From Umezawaea sp042738955 (GTDB lineage Bacteria; Actinomycetota; Actinomycetes; Mycobacteriales; Pseudonocardiaceae), in NCBI RefSeq assembly GCF_042738955.1, contig NZ_JBHYHC010000002.1:62001-126000 (forward strand): 64,000 nucleotides of DNA. The letters run 5' to 3'. The position numbers and the translations under genes are program-made. Of this stretch, positions 7,088 through 15,241 are shown in pieces; the stretch's first letter is position 1, and the number at the start of each line of letters is the position of its first letter. Under the pieces are notes generated by a model. It did no database searches, had not been told where the DNA came from, and worked only from the letters and a program-made list of their open reading frames with translations.

Positions 7088-8593
7088 ATGCCAGATTCAC
7101 CGGCCGCCACGGTGGAGGCGCCGCGGGCCGTCACCCAGCACGGCGACAACCCGCACCACGCTCGACGTTGGCTGATCCTGGTCATGATCGGCCTCGCTCA
7201 GCTGATGGTCGTGCTCGACGCGACGATCGTGAACATCGCCCTGCCGTCGGCGCAGGCCGACCTCGGCTTCAGCAACGACGCCCGCCAGTGGGTCGTCACG
7301 GCCTACGCGCTCGCGTTCGGCAGCCTCCTGCTCATCGGCGGCCGGGTCGGCGACATCTTCGGCCGCAAGTACGCGTTCCTGATCGGCCTCGCCGGGTTCG
7401 CCGTGGTGTCCGCGGTGGGCGGCGCGGCCAACAGCATCGAGATGCTCCTGGTCGCCCGCGCGGCGCAGGGCGTGTTCGGCGCGCTCCTCGCGCCCGCGGC
7501 GTTGTCGTTGCTCACCACGACGTTCACCGATCCCAAGGAACGCGGTCGCGCGTTCGGCATCTTCGGCGCCATCGCCGGTGGCGGCGCGGCCGTCGGCCTG
7601 CTGCTCGGCGGCGTGCTGACGGAGTACCTCGACTGGCGCTGGTGCATGTTCGTCAACATCGTCTTCGCGGTGATCGCGTTCGTCGGCTCCTACCTGCTGC
7701 TGCGCCACGAGCCCGTGCTCGGCGACCGGCCGAAGATCGACATCCCCGGCACGCTGACCTCGACGGCCGGTCTGTTCGCGGTCGTCTACGGCTTCGCCAA
7801 CAAGGAGAGCCACGACTGGTCGTCCGCGTCGGTGTGGGGCTTCCTGCTCGCGGGCGTCGTGCTGCTCGCGGTGTTCGTCCGCATCCAGGTGACGTCCTCG
7901 CACCCGCTGCTGCCGATGCGCGTCGTGCTCGACCGCGACCGCGGCGGCGCCTACGCGTCGGTGTTCCTGCTGGGCATCGGGATGTTCGCGATCTTCCTGT
8001 TCCTGACGTTCTACCTCCAGCAGAACCTCCAGTTCACGCCCATCGAGAGCGGCGTGGCGTTCATGCCGATGGTCGCGACGCTGATGATCTCCGCGACCAC
8101 CGCCACGGCCGTCCTGCTGCCGCGCTTCGGCGCTCGGCCGCTGGTGCCCACGGGCATGGTCATCGGCGCGGCGGGCCTGTTCTGGCTCAGCCAGATCACG
8201 CTCACCAGCACCTACTCCAACGGCGTCCTGCTGCCGCTGATGGTGCTCGGCATCGGCATCGGCCTGGCGATGGCCCCCGCGATGAACGTGGCCACGCTCG
8301 GCGTCGACCCGCACGACGCCGGTGTCGCCTCCGCGACGGTGAACACCGCGCAGCAGATCGGCGGCTCCATCGGCACCGCGCTGCTGAGCACGTTCGCCGC
8401 CGAGGCGGCCACGTCGTTCCTGGCGGGCAAGCAGCCGACCCCGCAGCTGATGGCGGACGCGGCGATCCACAGCTACACCACGGCCTTCACCTGGGCCGCG
8501 GCGATCTTCCTCGTCGGCGCGGTCGTGTCCGGTGCGCTGCTGCGCTCCGGCGCGCCGAACATGGAGGGCGCGGCCCCGGCCGTCCACATGTGA
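7088..8593 (+). CDS. MFS drug exporter, DHA2 (EmrB/QacA, 14-TM) family
   Basis: A 501-aa inner-membrane proton antiporter. The start ATG 7088 has GAGGAA about eight bases upstream, preferred over an ATG 84 bases earlier. TM1 contains LAQLMVVLDATIVNIALPSAQADLGFS, the DHA2 motif D1 region. Motif A follows TM2 (GGRVGDIFGRKYAFLIG). The motif C-like region of TM5 reads AIAGGGAAVGLLLGGVLTEYLDWRWCM. About 14 hydrophobic segments continue to the C-terminus, matching family length (about 500 aa). The divergent TetR gene is the likely regulator. Substrates probably include hydrophobic drugs or an endogenous metabolite; none can be named. Confidence 0.94.
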   Translation: MPDSPAATVEAPRAVTQHGDNPHHARRWLILVMIGLAQLMVVLDATIVNIALPSAQADLGFSNDARQWVVTAYALAFGSLLLIGGRVGDIFGRKYAFLIGLAGFAVVSAVGGAANSIEMLLVARAAQGVFGALLAPAALSLLTTTFTDPKERGRAFGIFGAIAGGGAAVGLLLGGVLTEYLDWRWCMFVNIVFAVIAFVGSYLLLRHEPVLGDRPKIDIPGTLTSTAGLFAVVYGFANKESHDWSSASVWGFLLAGVVLLAVFVRIQVTSSHPLLPMRVVLDRDRGGAYASVFLLGIGMFAIFLFLTFYLQQNLQFTPIESGVAFMPMVATLMISATTATAVLLPRFGARPLVPTGMVIGAAGLFWLSQITLTSTYSNGVLLPLMVLGIGIGLAMAPAMNVATLGVDPHDAGVASATVNTAQQIGGSIGTALLSTFAAEAATSFLAGKQPTPQLMADAAIHSYTTAFTWAAAIFLVGAVVSGALLRSGAPNMEGAAPAVHM

Positions 8594-8608
8594 TCTCGTG
8601 AGCTCCGC

Positions 8609-8642
8609 CCGAAGGCCGTCACCTCCCGGTGGCGGCCTTCGG
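8609..8642 (+). terminator. Hairpin terminator after the efflux gene
   Basis: Fifteen-bp stem with one G-U pair (8609-8623 with 8628-8642) and a TCCC loop, starting 16 bases after the stop at 8593. Confidence 0.75.
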
Positions 8643-8702
8643 CGTATTCGGGTTGCGCACGGTCCTTACGATCGGGTTTTCGGCGGCCGAACGGAGCAGT
8701 GC

Positions 8703-9527
8703 GTGGACAGGCTCGACACGATCGTCGCGGGCATGGCGACACACCCCGCCGTGCAACTCGCCCAGACCCGGTTCCGGATGGATCTCGTCGACGGGTGGGC
8801 GATCGGCCGGGGCGAGTCGGTCCTGGAGATCGGCTGCGGCCAGGGCGACATGACCGCCGTGCTGGCCGAGGCCGTAGGCCCTACCGGTCGGGTCGTGGGC
8901 CTGGACGTGGCGAGCCCGGACTACGGTGCACCGATCACCATCGGCGACTCGGCGGCGTTCCTCCTCGCGAGCCCGCTGGGGGCGCGGGTGGAGATGCGGT
9001 TCGAGGTGGACGTCCTGGACGACGGGGTGCGGTTCGCCGCGGAGGAGTTCGACCACGTCGTCCTGTCCCACTGCGCCTGGTACTTCGACTCCGTGGACCA
9101 GGTGGAACGGGTCCTGCGTCGCGTCCGACCGTGGGCCAGGCGCCTCTGCTTCGCCGAATGGGACCTGCGCCCCGACGCGGTGGACCAGGTGCCCCACCTG
9201 CTGGCGGTCCTGGTGCAGGGCCAGATCGAGGCGATGGGTGTGAGGGGCGACGGCAACGTCCGAACCCCGTTCTCCCGCGAGACCCTCCTGCGCGGCTTGG
9301 ACCGCACCGGCTGGACCCCGACGGGAGAGCGGCGGATGGACACCTCCGCCCTCCAGGACGCGGACTGGGAAATCGGGGCCTGCCTCCACCTCGTCGACTC
9401 GACGACCGGCCTGACGGACCTGGCCCAGGACTTCGTGACCAGCCAGGTGGACGTGCTGCGCGCGACGGCGAGGAAGAAGGGGAACACGCCGCTCCCGTCC
9501 TACGCCCTGACCGCTAAGCACGCCTGA
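8703..9527 (+). CDS. Class I SAM-dependent methyltransferase
   Basis: A 274-aa protein. Start GTG 8703 is chosen for GGAG at 8693-8696 (six-base spacing); ATG 8733 is the alternative. Motif I is SVLEIGCGQGDMTAVL (about residues 38-53). It is followed by RVVGLDV, whose Asp is the acidic residue binding the SAM ribose. Motif IV-like FDHVVLSHCAWYF and the following VLRRVRPWARRLCFAEWDL fit the Rossmann methyltransferase fold. The C-terminal region is helical and may form the acceptor lid. It is monocistronic after a terminator. Acceptor substrate not predictable. Confidence 0.85.
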   Translation: MDRLDTIVAGMATHPAVQLAQTRFRMDLVDGWAIGRGESVLEIGCGQGDMTAVLAEAVGPTGRVVGLDVASPDYGAPITIGDSAAFLLASPLGARVEMRFEVDVLDDGVRFAAEEFDHVVLSHCAWYFDSVDQVERVLRRVRPWARRLCFAEWDLRPDAVDQVPHLLAVLVQGQIEAMGVRGDGNVRTPFSRETLLRGLDRTGWTPTGERRMDTSALQDADWEIGACLHLVDSTTGLTDLAQDFVTSQVDVLRATARKKGNTPLPSYALTAKHA

Positions 9528-9545
9528 CCGGGGCGGGGATCCACG

Positions 9546-9632
9546 TTGCGGGTCGTCGGCATCGCGGCACCGGAAGACTTGCTGGAAGAGCTGATCGGCG
9601 AGTTCGACGACGAGACCGATCCTCGAAGTTGA
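9546..9632 (+). CDS. Possible 28-aa ORF between methyltransferase and spo0M
   Basis: A TTG-initiated frame with a G-rich stretch upstream (about 9533-9539) encodes a short peptide containing APEDLLEELIGEFDDET, an acidic amphipathic helix. No family recognised. It may be chance or part of a leader to spo0M. Confidence 0.18.
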   Translation: MRVVGIAAPEDLLEELIGEFDDETDPRS

Positions 9633-9681
9633 CCGGTGTCGCCGGACACCGGCACTCTCCCCATCCCCGGAGGAAAACCTG

Positions 9682-10626
9682 ATGTTCAAGCGGATGCTGA
9701 GCGCGTTCGGAGTCGGCGGGCCGTCCGTCGACACCGTGCTGGACTCACCGCACGCCACGCCCGGCGGGGTCGTCACCGGGCAGGTGCGCGTCCAGGGCGG
9801 CAGCAACGACGTGGAGATCGGCCAGGTCGTGCTGTCGCTGGTCACCCGCGTCGAGGTCGAGCACGGCGACCACGAGGGCAGCCAGACCGCCGAGTTCCAC
9901 CGGGTGGTCGTGGCGCAGGCCGTGAAGGTCGCGGCGGGTCAGCCGGTCGCGGTCCCGTTCCAGCTGCACGTCCCGTGGGAGACGCCCCTCACCGCGGTCG
10001 GCTCGACCCACCTGCACGGCATGACGGTCGGCGTGCGCACCGAGCTGGTCATCGCGGGCGCGCCGGACAAGGGCGACCTCGACCCGATCTCCGTGCACCC
10101 GCTGCCGTCGCAGGACCGCGTGCTGGACGCCTTCGGGGCGCTCGGCTTCCAGTTCCGCAAGGCCGACGTCGAAGCGGGCCGCCTGCACGGCGTGCCGCAG
10201 GACCTCGGCTTCTACCAGGAGATCGAGTTCTACCCGCCGCCGCAGTTCGCGGGCGCGCTCAGCCAGGTCGAGCTGACGTTCGTGGCGAACCCGCACGAGC
10301 TGTACGTGGTGCTGGAGGCCGACAAGCGCGGCGGGATGTTCAGCTCGGGTGGCGACTCGTTCGGCCACTTCGCGCTGTCGCACCGCGACGCCGAGGGCAC
10401 CGACTGGTCCTCCGTCGTCGGCCAGTGGCTGACGCAGGTCGCCGAGCGCGGCGGCGGCCACCACCAGCAGTACGGCCACGGCGGGTACGACGACCACGGC
10501 CACCACGGCCGCGGCCCCGGCATGGGCGCGGTCGTCGGCGGCGTCGCGGCCGGTGTGGTCGGCGGGATGGTGCTGGGCGAGGTGTTCGAGGAGATCGGCG
10601 AATCCTTCGGGTTCGACGACGAGTAG
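9682..10626 (+). CDS. spo0M: Spo0M (SpoOM) family sporulation-control protein
   Basis: A 314-aa arrestin-fold cytoplasmic protein. GGAGG lies eight bases before the ATG. The N-terminus MFKRMLSAFGVGGPSVDTVL and the GGVVTGQVRVQGG beta-sandwich opening match the Spo0M family of Bacillus and actinomycetes. The paired sandwich domains run to about residue 250, with HVPWETPLT and GFYQEIEFYPPPQFAGALSQVELTFV as family-like segments. The tail is unusual: His/Gly-rich (GHGGYDDHGHHGRGPGMG) followed by a Gly-rich hydrophobic segment and the acidic end EVFEEIGESFGFDDE. In Bacillus the protein modulates sporulation; the role in actinomycetes is not settled. It is followed by its own terminator. Confidence 0.9.
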   Translation: MFKRMLSAFGVGGPSVDTVLDSPHATPGGVVTGQVRVQGGSNDVEIGQVVLSLVTRVEVEHGDHEGSQTAEFHRVVVAQAVKVAAGQPVAVPFQLHVPWETPLTAVGSTHLHGMTVGVRTELVIAGAPDKGDLDPISVHPLPSQDRVLDAFGALGFQFRKADVEAGRLHGVPQDLGFYQEIEFYPPPQFAGALSQVELTFVANPHELYVVLEADKRGGMFSSGGDSFGHFALSHRDAEGTDWSSVVGQWLTQVAERGGGHHQQYGHGGYDDHGHHGRGPGMGAVVGGVAAGVVGGMVLGEVFEEIGESFGFDDE

Positions 10627-10632
10627 GCCGTC

Positions 10633-10676
10633 CCGGTCACCGGTCGCCGCGGTCCACCGCGACGATCGGTGACCGG
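10633..10676 (+). terminator. Nested hairpin terminator after spo0M
   Basis: Outer 10-bp perfect arms (10633-10642 and 10667-10676) enclose a second CGCGGT/ACCGCG stem, starting seven bases after the spo0M stop. Confidence 0.75.
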
Positions 10677-10791
10677 CTGTCACCGCATCGGGCTATCCCT
10701 TGGTCTTTTCGACCGAAACCGGGCCCGTGAACGTTTTTCGCCTTGCGCCGGCTGAATGATCGGGGGTCACTGCGGAGAACGGGGTGACCTG

Positions 10792-12234
10792 ATGGTGAAC
10801 TCGCTGGACGTGGCGGGGGTCTTCGACCTCGGGCTGCGGGCGTCCTACGAGCTGTGCGACAAGGTGCACGCGGCGGCGGACCCGGACACCCACCACCTGG
10901 TGAGGACGTACCTGCCCGCGCCGAAGCACCCGCACTTCCACGCGCTGCACGCGTACTTCGCCGCCACCGAGGACATCTCCGACGACTGCTTCGCCGACTG
11001 GGTCGTGGAAACGCTCCAGGAGGTCGCCGAGGGGCGCAGCGACCACCGGCTGCGGCAGGCGTTCGTGCACACCGTCGTGGTGTGGGGCCTGGACGTGGCC
11101 GTGCTGCGGGAGTTCCTGGAGGCCATCCGGCTCGACCGCGCGGCCCCGCCGCGCTGCGCCACGTTCGACGACCTGCGCGGCTTCCTGCGCGGCGCGGGCG
11201 GCGCGCCCGCCCGGTTGACGCTGCCGCTGTTCGAGCCGCTGCGGCCCGCCGCGCACGAGATGTCCCTGCTGGGCGAGGTGTTCCGGCTGCTGGACGTGTG
11301 CCGCGGCTACGGCCACGACCTGCGCACCGGCCGCTGCTACCTGCCGGACGAGCCGGTCGACGTCGTGGTGCGGCGGGCCCGGCTGCTGGTCGAGGAGGGC
11401 ACGGCCGTGCTCGACCTCGTGCACCCGTCGAGCCGGCCGTTCCTGGAGATGGCCATCGCGGGCTACCACCTCGGCCTGGACGAGGTGGAGGGGACGGTGC
11501 CGCCGCGGGTCGACGGGCGGGAGGAGTCCACTTCGGACGTTCCGAGGCACGTCGCCGTGATCATGGACGACCGCGGCCGGTCCCGGCCCGCCGGGGAGCG
11601 GGCGCTGCTGGACGTGGTCGAGGGCGCGGCGGAGATCGGCCTGCGGTTCCTCAGCGTGTTCGCGTTCTCCACCCGGCACCGGGTGCTGCCCTCCGACGAG
11701 GTGGGCGGGCTGGCGGACGTCGTCGCGCGGGTGGTGCGCGACCGGGTGGAATGGCTGCACACCAGGGGGATCCGGCTCGTGTGGGCCGGTCGCCGCGACC
11801 GGATACCGGCGGACCTGCGGGCCGCGCTGGAAGCGGCGGAACGCCGGACCGGGGCCAACACCCGGCTGACGCTGGTGCTGTGCCTGGACTACGGCGGCCG
11901 GGCCGAGATCGTGCACGCCGCCCGGCGGCTGGTGGTCGACGCCGTCGCGGGCCGCGTCGACGTGGACGCGGTGGGGGAGCGGGACTTCGGCCGCTACCTG
12001 TACGCGCCCGACGTGCCCGAGGTCGACCTGCTGATCAGGACGTCCGGCGAGCAGCGGATCAGCAACTTCCTGCTGTGGCAGGGCGGGTACGCGGAGATCC
12101 TGTTCACCGACGCGCTGTGGCCGGACTTCGACCGGCGCGCGCTGCGGCGGGCCGTCGACTCCTACGCCTGCCGGGACCGGCGGTTCGGCGGCGTGCCGGA
12201 CCAGCGGGCGCGCGCGGTGCCGCGCGGCGCCTGA
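10792..12234 (+). CDS. Fusion of a squalene/phytoene-synthase-like domain with a cis-prenyltransferase (UppS-like) domain
   Basis: A 480-aa protein. ATG 10792 is chosen for the GGGGTGA upstream. Residues about 5-235 look like a head-to-head trans-prenyl synthase: RASYELCDKVHAAAD, a first acidic motif EDISDD, and a second region DVCRGYGHDLRTGRCYLPD aligned to the usual LRDVxEDxxRGRxYLP. The second DxxxD is mostly lost. Residues about 248-475 are a cis-prenyltransferase: PRHVAVIMDDRGR (usual MDGNGRWA; catalytic Asp kept, Asn changed), FLSVFAFSTRHRVLPSDEV, CLDYGGRAEIVHAARR, and the signature LLIRTSGEQRISNFLLW. The conserved His of GHxxG is Glu here. It may make an irregular isoprenoid, or one half may be purely structural. 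No other isoprenoid genes are nearby. Confidence 0.82.
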   Translation: MVNSLDVAGVFDLGLRASYELCDKVHAAADPDTHHLVRTYLPAPKHPHFHALHAYFAATEDISDDCFADWVVETLQEVAEGRSDHRLRQAFVHTVVVWGLDVAVLREFLEAIRLDRAAPPRCATFDDLRGFLRGAGGAPARLTLPLFEPLRPAAHEMSLLGEVFRLLDVCRGYGHDLRTGRCYLPDEPVDVVVRRARLLVEEGTAVLDLVHPSSRPFLEMAIAGYHLGLDEVEGTVPPRVDGREESTSDVPRHVAVIMDDRGRSRPAGERALLDVVEGAAEIGLRFLSVFAFSTRHRVLPSDEVGGLADVVARVVRDRVEWLHTRGIRLVWAGRRDRIPADLRAALEAAERRTGANTRLTLVLCLDYGGRAEIVHAARRLVVDAVAGRVDVDAVGERDFGRYLYAPDVPEVDLLIRTSGEQRISNFLLWQGGYAEILFTDALWPDFDRRALRRAVDSYACRDRRFGGVPDQRARAVPRGA

Positions 12235-12243
12235 CGGGGCTCG

Positions 12244-12633
12244 TCAGGGCATCGACGACAGCGGGGCCTCGGACGTGCGCACGGCGTTCATCCGGCTGAC
12301 CTTCAGCTTGCGGATGGCCGACCGGAACGCGGCTGGTAACCGGACGGCGGGCTCCGAGCGGGCACGCCACGGCGAAGCGGAGCACGTCCGCTCCAGCACG
12401 ACGTTCTCGGCCGTGGTGAGCAGCCAGCCGCGCACCCAGTCACCACCGGTCGTGATCGCCTCGGAGTACCGCCACGCGCGGACGAGGGTCTCCTCCGCCA
12501 CGTCCTCGGCGACGAGGCGGTCGCCGGTCAACCTGGTCGCGTACGCCAGGATCGCGCGGCCGTGCTCCTCGTACAGCTTGCGCACCAGCAACTCGCCTGC
12601 GACGGCCTCGGCACGCGCGGAACGGAACACCAC
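12244..12633 (-). pseudogene. ECF-type sigma-70 factor fragment: region 2 only
   Basis: A 129-aa frame starting at GTG 12633, with GAGGAG four bases upstream; a longer TTG start at 12735 lacks one. Region 2 is clear: LYEEHGRAILAYATRLTGD, LVAEDVAEETLVRAWRY (the -10 recognition helix) and GWLLTTAENVVLERTC. Region 4, the -35-binding HTH, is absent. The protein ends after about 45 unrelated basic residues, and neither other frame downstream restores it. Full ECF factors are about 170-200 aa. It could be a decayed gene, or a stand-alone region-2 protein acting by competition. It sits 45+ bases downstream of the GntR gene, convergent with the prenyl synthase fusion. Confidence 0.65.
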
Positions 12634-12780
12634 CGGTCTCCTCACTCTGCTGATCTCTTGGTCCGGACGCGGCCGACAGCGCGACAGGCAGTCGGCGGCA
12701 CGGTTCCACGACGGTAGAACAGCCCCAGTGGACAACTGGTGACTAGTTTGTGACCGCGTCCAGTCCGTGGGCGCGGCCCG

Positions 12781-13959
12781 CTAGTCCGTCGACTCCGAGC
12801 GCACCGCGAACGTGAAGCGGTCGCCGCGGAACAGCGCCCGGACCCGCTCGACCGGCTTGCCGTCGACGTCGTGGCTCACGCGGTGCAGGAGCAGCATCGG
12901 CGCGGCGGGCGCGGTGGCGAGCAGCCGGGCCTCGCGCGGCGACGCCAGCACCGTCTCCACCTGCTCCTCGGTGCGGGTCGGCACCACGCGGTACCGGTCG
13001 CGCAGGCAGTCCAGCAGCGGCTTGTCCGCGTCGAACACCTCGATGAGGTCCGGGAACCGCTTGGCCGACAGGTAGCTCGACTCCAGCAGCATCGGCTCGT
13101 CGTCGACGATCTTCAGCCGCTCGATGTGCACCACCGGGTCGCCGGGGTCGATGTCCAGGTCGTGCGCCAGTTCGGCGTCCGCGGCGAGGTGCTCGGCCGT
13201 GACGAGCCTGCGGACCTCGCCCGGCTCCTCGACGCCGGGCTCCCGACCGCCGACACCCAGCGGCTGGACCAGTTTGGGCGGCGCGACGTAGGTGCCGCTG
13301 CCCTGCCTGCGCCGGACCTTGCCCTCGACGACGAGCTCGCCGATGGCCTGGCGCAGCGTCATGCGCGCGATGCCGAATTGGGCGGACAGTTCTCGCTCCG
13401 GGGGTAGGGGGGCGCCTTGCCCGAGTTCCTGAAGGAGGTCGAGCAGCCGGGTCTTGGCGCGGTAGTAGCGCGGGATGCGGCCGTCGTCGGGAATGCCCGC
13501 CCGAACCGGGTCGGACGCCCGGTGCGGGCCGTCCGGGTATTCGTGCGCCTCGACCGAGATGACCTGGTGCGATCCGTCGAGCATCCGCACGGCGGGCCGC
13601 GGAATGCCGTTCGCGAACACCACGAGTTCCCGACCGCCGACCGGGCGGTGCAGCGTCGTGCGCAGCGTCGACATCACCATCGCGCCGCGGGCGACCGGCC
13701 CGGTGGGCGCGTCGCTGTGCCGGACCTTCAGCTCGACCCGCACGGTGTGCCCGTATTCGCGGACGGTCCGCTGCCCGACGACGGTCCCGACCGGGTGCGG
13801 CATCCGCATGACCAGAACCTGGTCCTCCTCCTCGGTCCACCAGGTCCACGTGGGGGTGGTCCGCATGGAGGTGCTGGTGACCAGACCGAGAATTTCGTCG
13901 AGGTCCTCGGGGTTCTCGGCGGGCGTCGGGAGCGCCCGCTCGTCGGTCGAGTTACGCAT
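12781..13959 (-). CDS. GntR-family (HutC/UTRA) regulator with a ~160-residue N-terminal extension
   Basis: About 392 aa; normal GntR/UTRA proteins are about 240-250 aa. The winged HTH lies at about residues 165-235 (PPERELSAQFGIARMTLRQA, then VRRRQGSGTYV). The UTRA effector domain follows to the end (VVHIERLKIVDDEPMLLESSYL). The first ~160 residues are a separate, unrecognised domain: a WTWWTEEEDQVLVMRMPH start, beta-rich VREYGHTVRVELKVRHS, and GGRELVVFANGIPRP. The start is uncertain: GGAAAG is 15 bases before ATG 13959 but close to an in-frame TTG at 13968. A tiny out-of-frame peptide MVATNA begins between them and ends on the same sequence. Effector probably a sugar phosphate or organic acid, as for the family. 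Confidence 0.85.
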   Translation of the reverse strand: MRNSTDERALPTPAENPEDLDEILGLVTSTSMRTTPTWTWWTEEEDQVLVMRMPHPVGTVVGQRTVREYGHTVRVELKVRHSDAPTGPVARGAMVMSTLRTTLHRPVGGRELVVFANGIPRPAVRMLDGSHQVISVEAHEYPDGPHRASDPVRAGIPDDGRIPRYYRAKTRLLDLLQELGQGAPLPPERELSAQFGIARMTLRQAIGELVVEGKVRRRQGSGTYVAPPKLVQPLGVGGREPGVEEPGEVRRLVTAEHLAADAELAHDLDIDPGDPVVHIERLKIVDDEPMLLESSYLSAKRFPDLIEVFDADKPLLDCLRDRYRVVPTRTEEQVETVLASPREARLLATAPAAPMLLLHRVSHDVDGKPVERVRALFRGDRFTFAVRSESTD

Positions 13960-14540
13960 TCGTGGCAACCATCTTTCCTGACGTAGGTCGAACAAGTCGG
14001 ATGCTGATCAAGACATCGTTCGTGTCCTCTGCCTTTCAGGGTGGACGCGTCGCCTGTGCTGCGGTGACACCGCTCTGACCAGGTCTGACCATCTTCGAGC
14101 CGGGCAAGGGGGCAGCAGACGATGGCGTGGCCTGCCGACCCCTCGACCGGTTGCAGCGCACAACGGCCCCTGCCGCCGCCGGCGCTCACGTCCTCGCCGG
14201 AAAAACGCGTGCGAAAAGGCGAGGACGAAGTACCCGAGTTGTTTATTCGCCGGGGATGCGCGGCGGGCTGTGACGCCCAGCGCTCGTCCCTGGAGCTTCT
14301 CTCACATTAGGCAGGTTTTCATTCCCTGGCAAACCCCTTGCCCTGATGCACACGGTGACCTGCCCGGACGCCCTCGGTTTCGAGGAATGTGGAACAAAGT
14401 CACGGGTAACTCGTGGGTAATGTGAAACGCCTGGTACGAAGATTGCGCTGGCAACAAGATGTCGTAGGGGAATCGGGTGCATTCCCCGAGTGTTTAGGCG
14501 CGTTCTGCCAGTGGTTCTGCCGGTCTAGGGGAGGCGGGAG
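13960..14540. other. 581-base intergenic region upstream of the GntR gene
   Basis: No convincing gene. It holds the TCTGACCA direct repeat described separately and several moderately AT-rich stretches (about 14300-14470) compatible with promoters. No clear -35/-10 pair could be assigned. Confidence 0.5.
14074..14091. promoter_or_regulatory. TCTGACCA tandem direct repeat, candidate GntR operator
   Basis: TCTGACCA occurs at 14074-14081 and 14084-14091, ten bases apart. The second overlaps GGTCTGACC, a near-palindrome similar in spirit to GGTCT/AGACC-type sites bound by GntR/HutC regulators. It lies about 115 bases before the GntR start. Confidence 0.3.
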
Positions 14541-14627
14541 ATGATTAGCGCGGTGAACGACCTTGGGTGGTCTGGTCGTCAAGAGGCTTATGGTTCTTTG
14601 TTATGTCAGTGGGGTGCATCACAATGA
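14541..14627 (+). CDS. Possible 28-aa leader peptide
   Basis: ATG 14541 directly follows a strong purine-rich GGGGAGGCGGGAG. The peptide starts MISAVNDLGWSG. Its TGA overlaps an ATG (14624) opening a further 20-aa frame, so small frames are chained before the membrane-protein frame at 14746. No family; may be a leader or chance. Confidence 0.22.
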   Translation: MISAVNDLGWSGRQEAYGSLLCQWGASQ

Positions 14628-14745
14628 GGCTGCGGGAGGAATATCGGTCGTTGATGGTGGGTGTGGTGGGGCTGGGTTGGGGTTAGGTCGATCGTTGGGC
14701 CGGTGGTTCGGTCGGTGGTTCGCCGAGGGTGAGCGGAGGTGGCAC

Positions 14746-15036
14746 GTGGTCGAGGTCGTGTTGCCGTCGGTGCTCGGGGTGATGGTTGTTGCGGGTGTGG
14801 GGGTTGGGGTTCGGCGGTGGTTGGTGCGGAGGGCTTCTCGGGCTCGGGTTGGGCGGGTTCGGGAGGCTGTGGAGTCGTGGTTGAGGCCGGAGATGGCTGA
14901 AGAGGTCGTCGAGGGTGAGGTTGAGGTGGGGGATGGGGCGGAGTTTCGGCCGTTGACGCCTCTGGGGGAAGAGGGGATCGATGAGGTCGTTCGGTGGTTC
15001 GGGGGTGGGGGGAGTTGGCGGGGGCGTAGTGCTTGA
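14746..15036 (+). CDS. Hypothetical small single-pass membrane protein
   Basis: About 96 aa from GTG 14746, which has GGAGG six bases upstream; the frame stays open to a TTG at 14563. One hydrophobic segment near the start (VLPSVLGVMVVAGVGVGV) is followed by basic RRWLVRRASRARVGRVRE and then an acidic C-terminal half (EMAEEVVEGEVEVGDGAEF). That pattern fits a bitopic protein with a cytoplasmic tail. Codon use is richer in G/T-ending codons than in neighbouring genes. No homology recognised. The antisense frame is Pro/Thr-rich and looks like a shadow. Confidence 0.35.
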   Translation: MVEVVLPSVLGVMVVAGVGVGVRRWLVRRASRARVGRVREAVESWLRPEMAEEVVEGEVEVGDGAEFRPLTPLGEEGIDEVVRWFGGGGSWRGRSA

Positions 15037-15086
15037 GGTGGGTGTTGACCTGCGGGGATGTGGTGCTTTGCGGGGGTTTGGGGGCT

Positions 15087-15189
15087 AACCCCCGATTGCG
15101 CCGATTGTCCCACCCTCTTTCGTCTTGTCAAGGCGGGAAAGATGCCTTGACAAGACGAAAGAGGGTGGGGGCGCAAAAACAATCGGGGG
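15087..15189. terminator. Large perfect hairpin (26-bp arms) with outer inverted repeat
   Basis: Arms 15109-15134 and 15144-15169 are perfectly complementary over 26 bp around a 9-base loop. An outer pair, ACCCCCGATTG near 15089-15099 and CAATCGGGGGT at 15179-15189, extends the symmetry. It is far longer than needed for termination and follows the small membrane-protein gene. It could be a bidirectional terminator, a miniature repeat element or a structured RNA. Confidence 0.6.
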
Positions 15190-15241
15190 TCGGCCGGGGT
15201 GGGGGTTAAAAGAACCTGCCGGCACGGTCCGGATCTCGAGC

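Noticed and set aside
12104..12385. Missing sigma region 4 in a shifted frame downstream of the sigma fragment
   Set aside because: The alternative frames there encode Arg/Ala/Pro-rich sequence without an HTH and overlap the convergent prenyl synthase gene.
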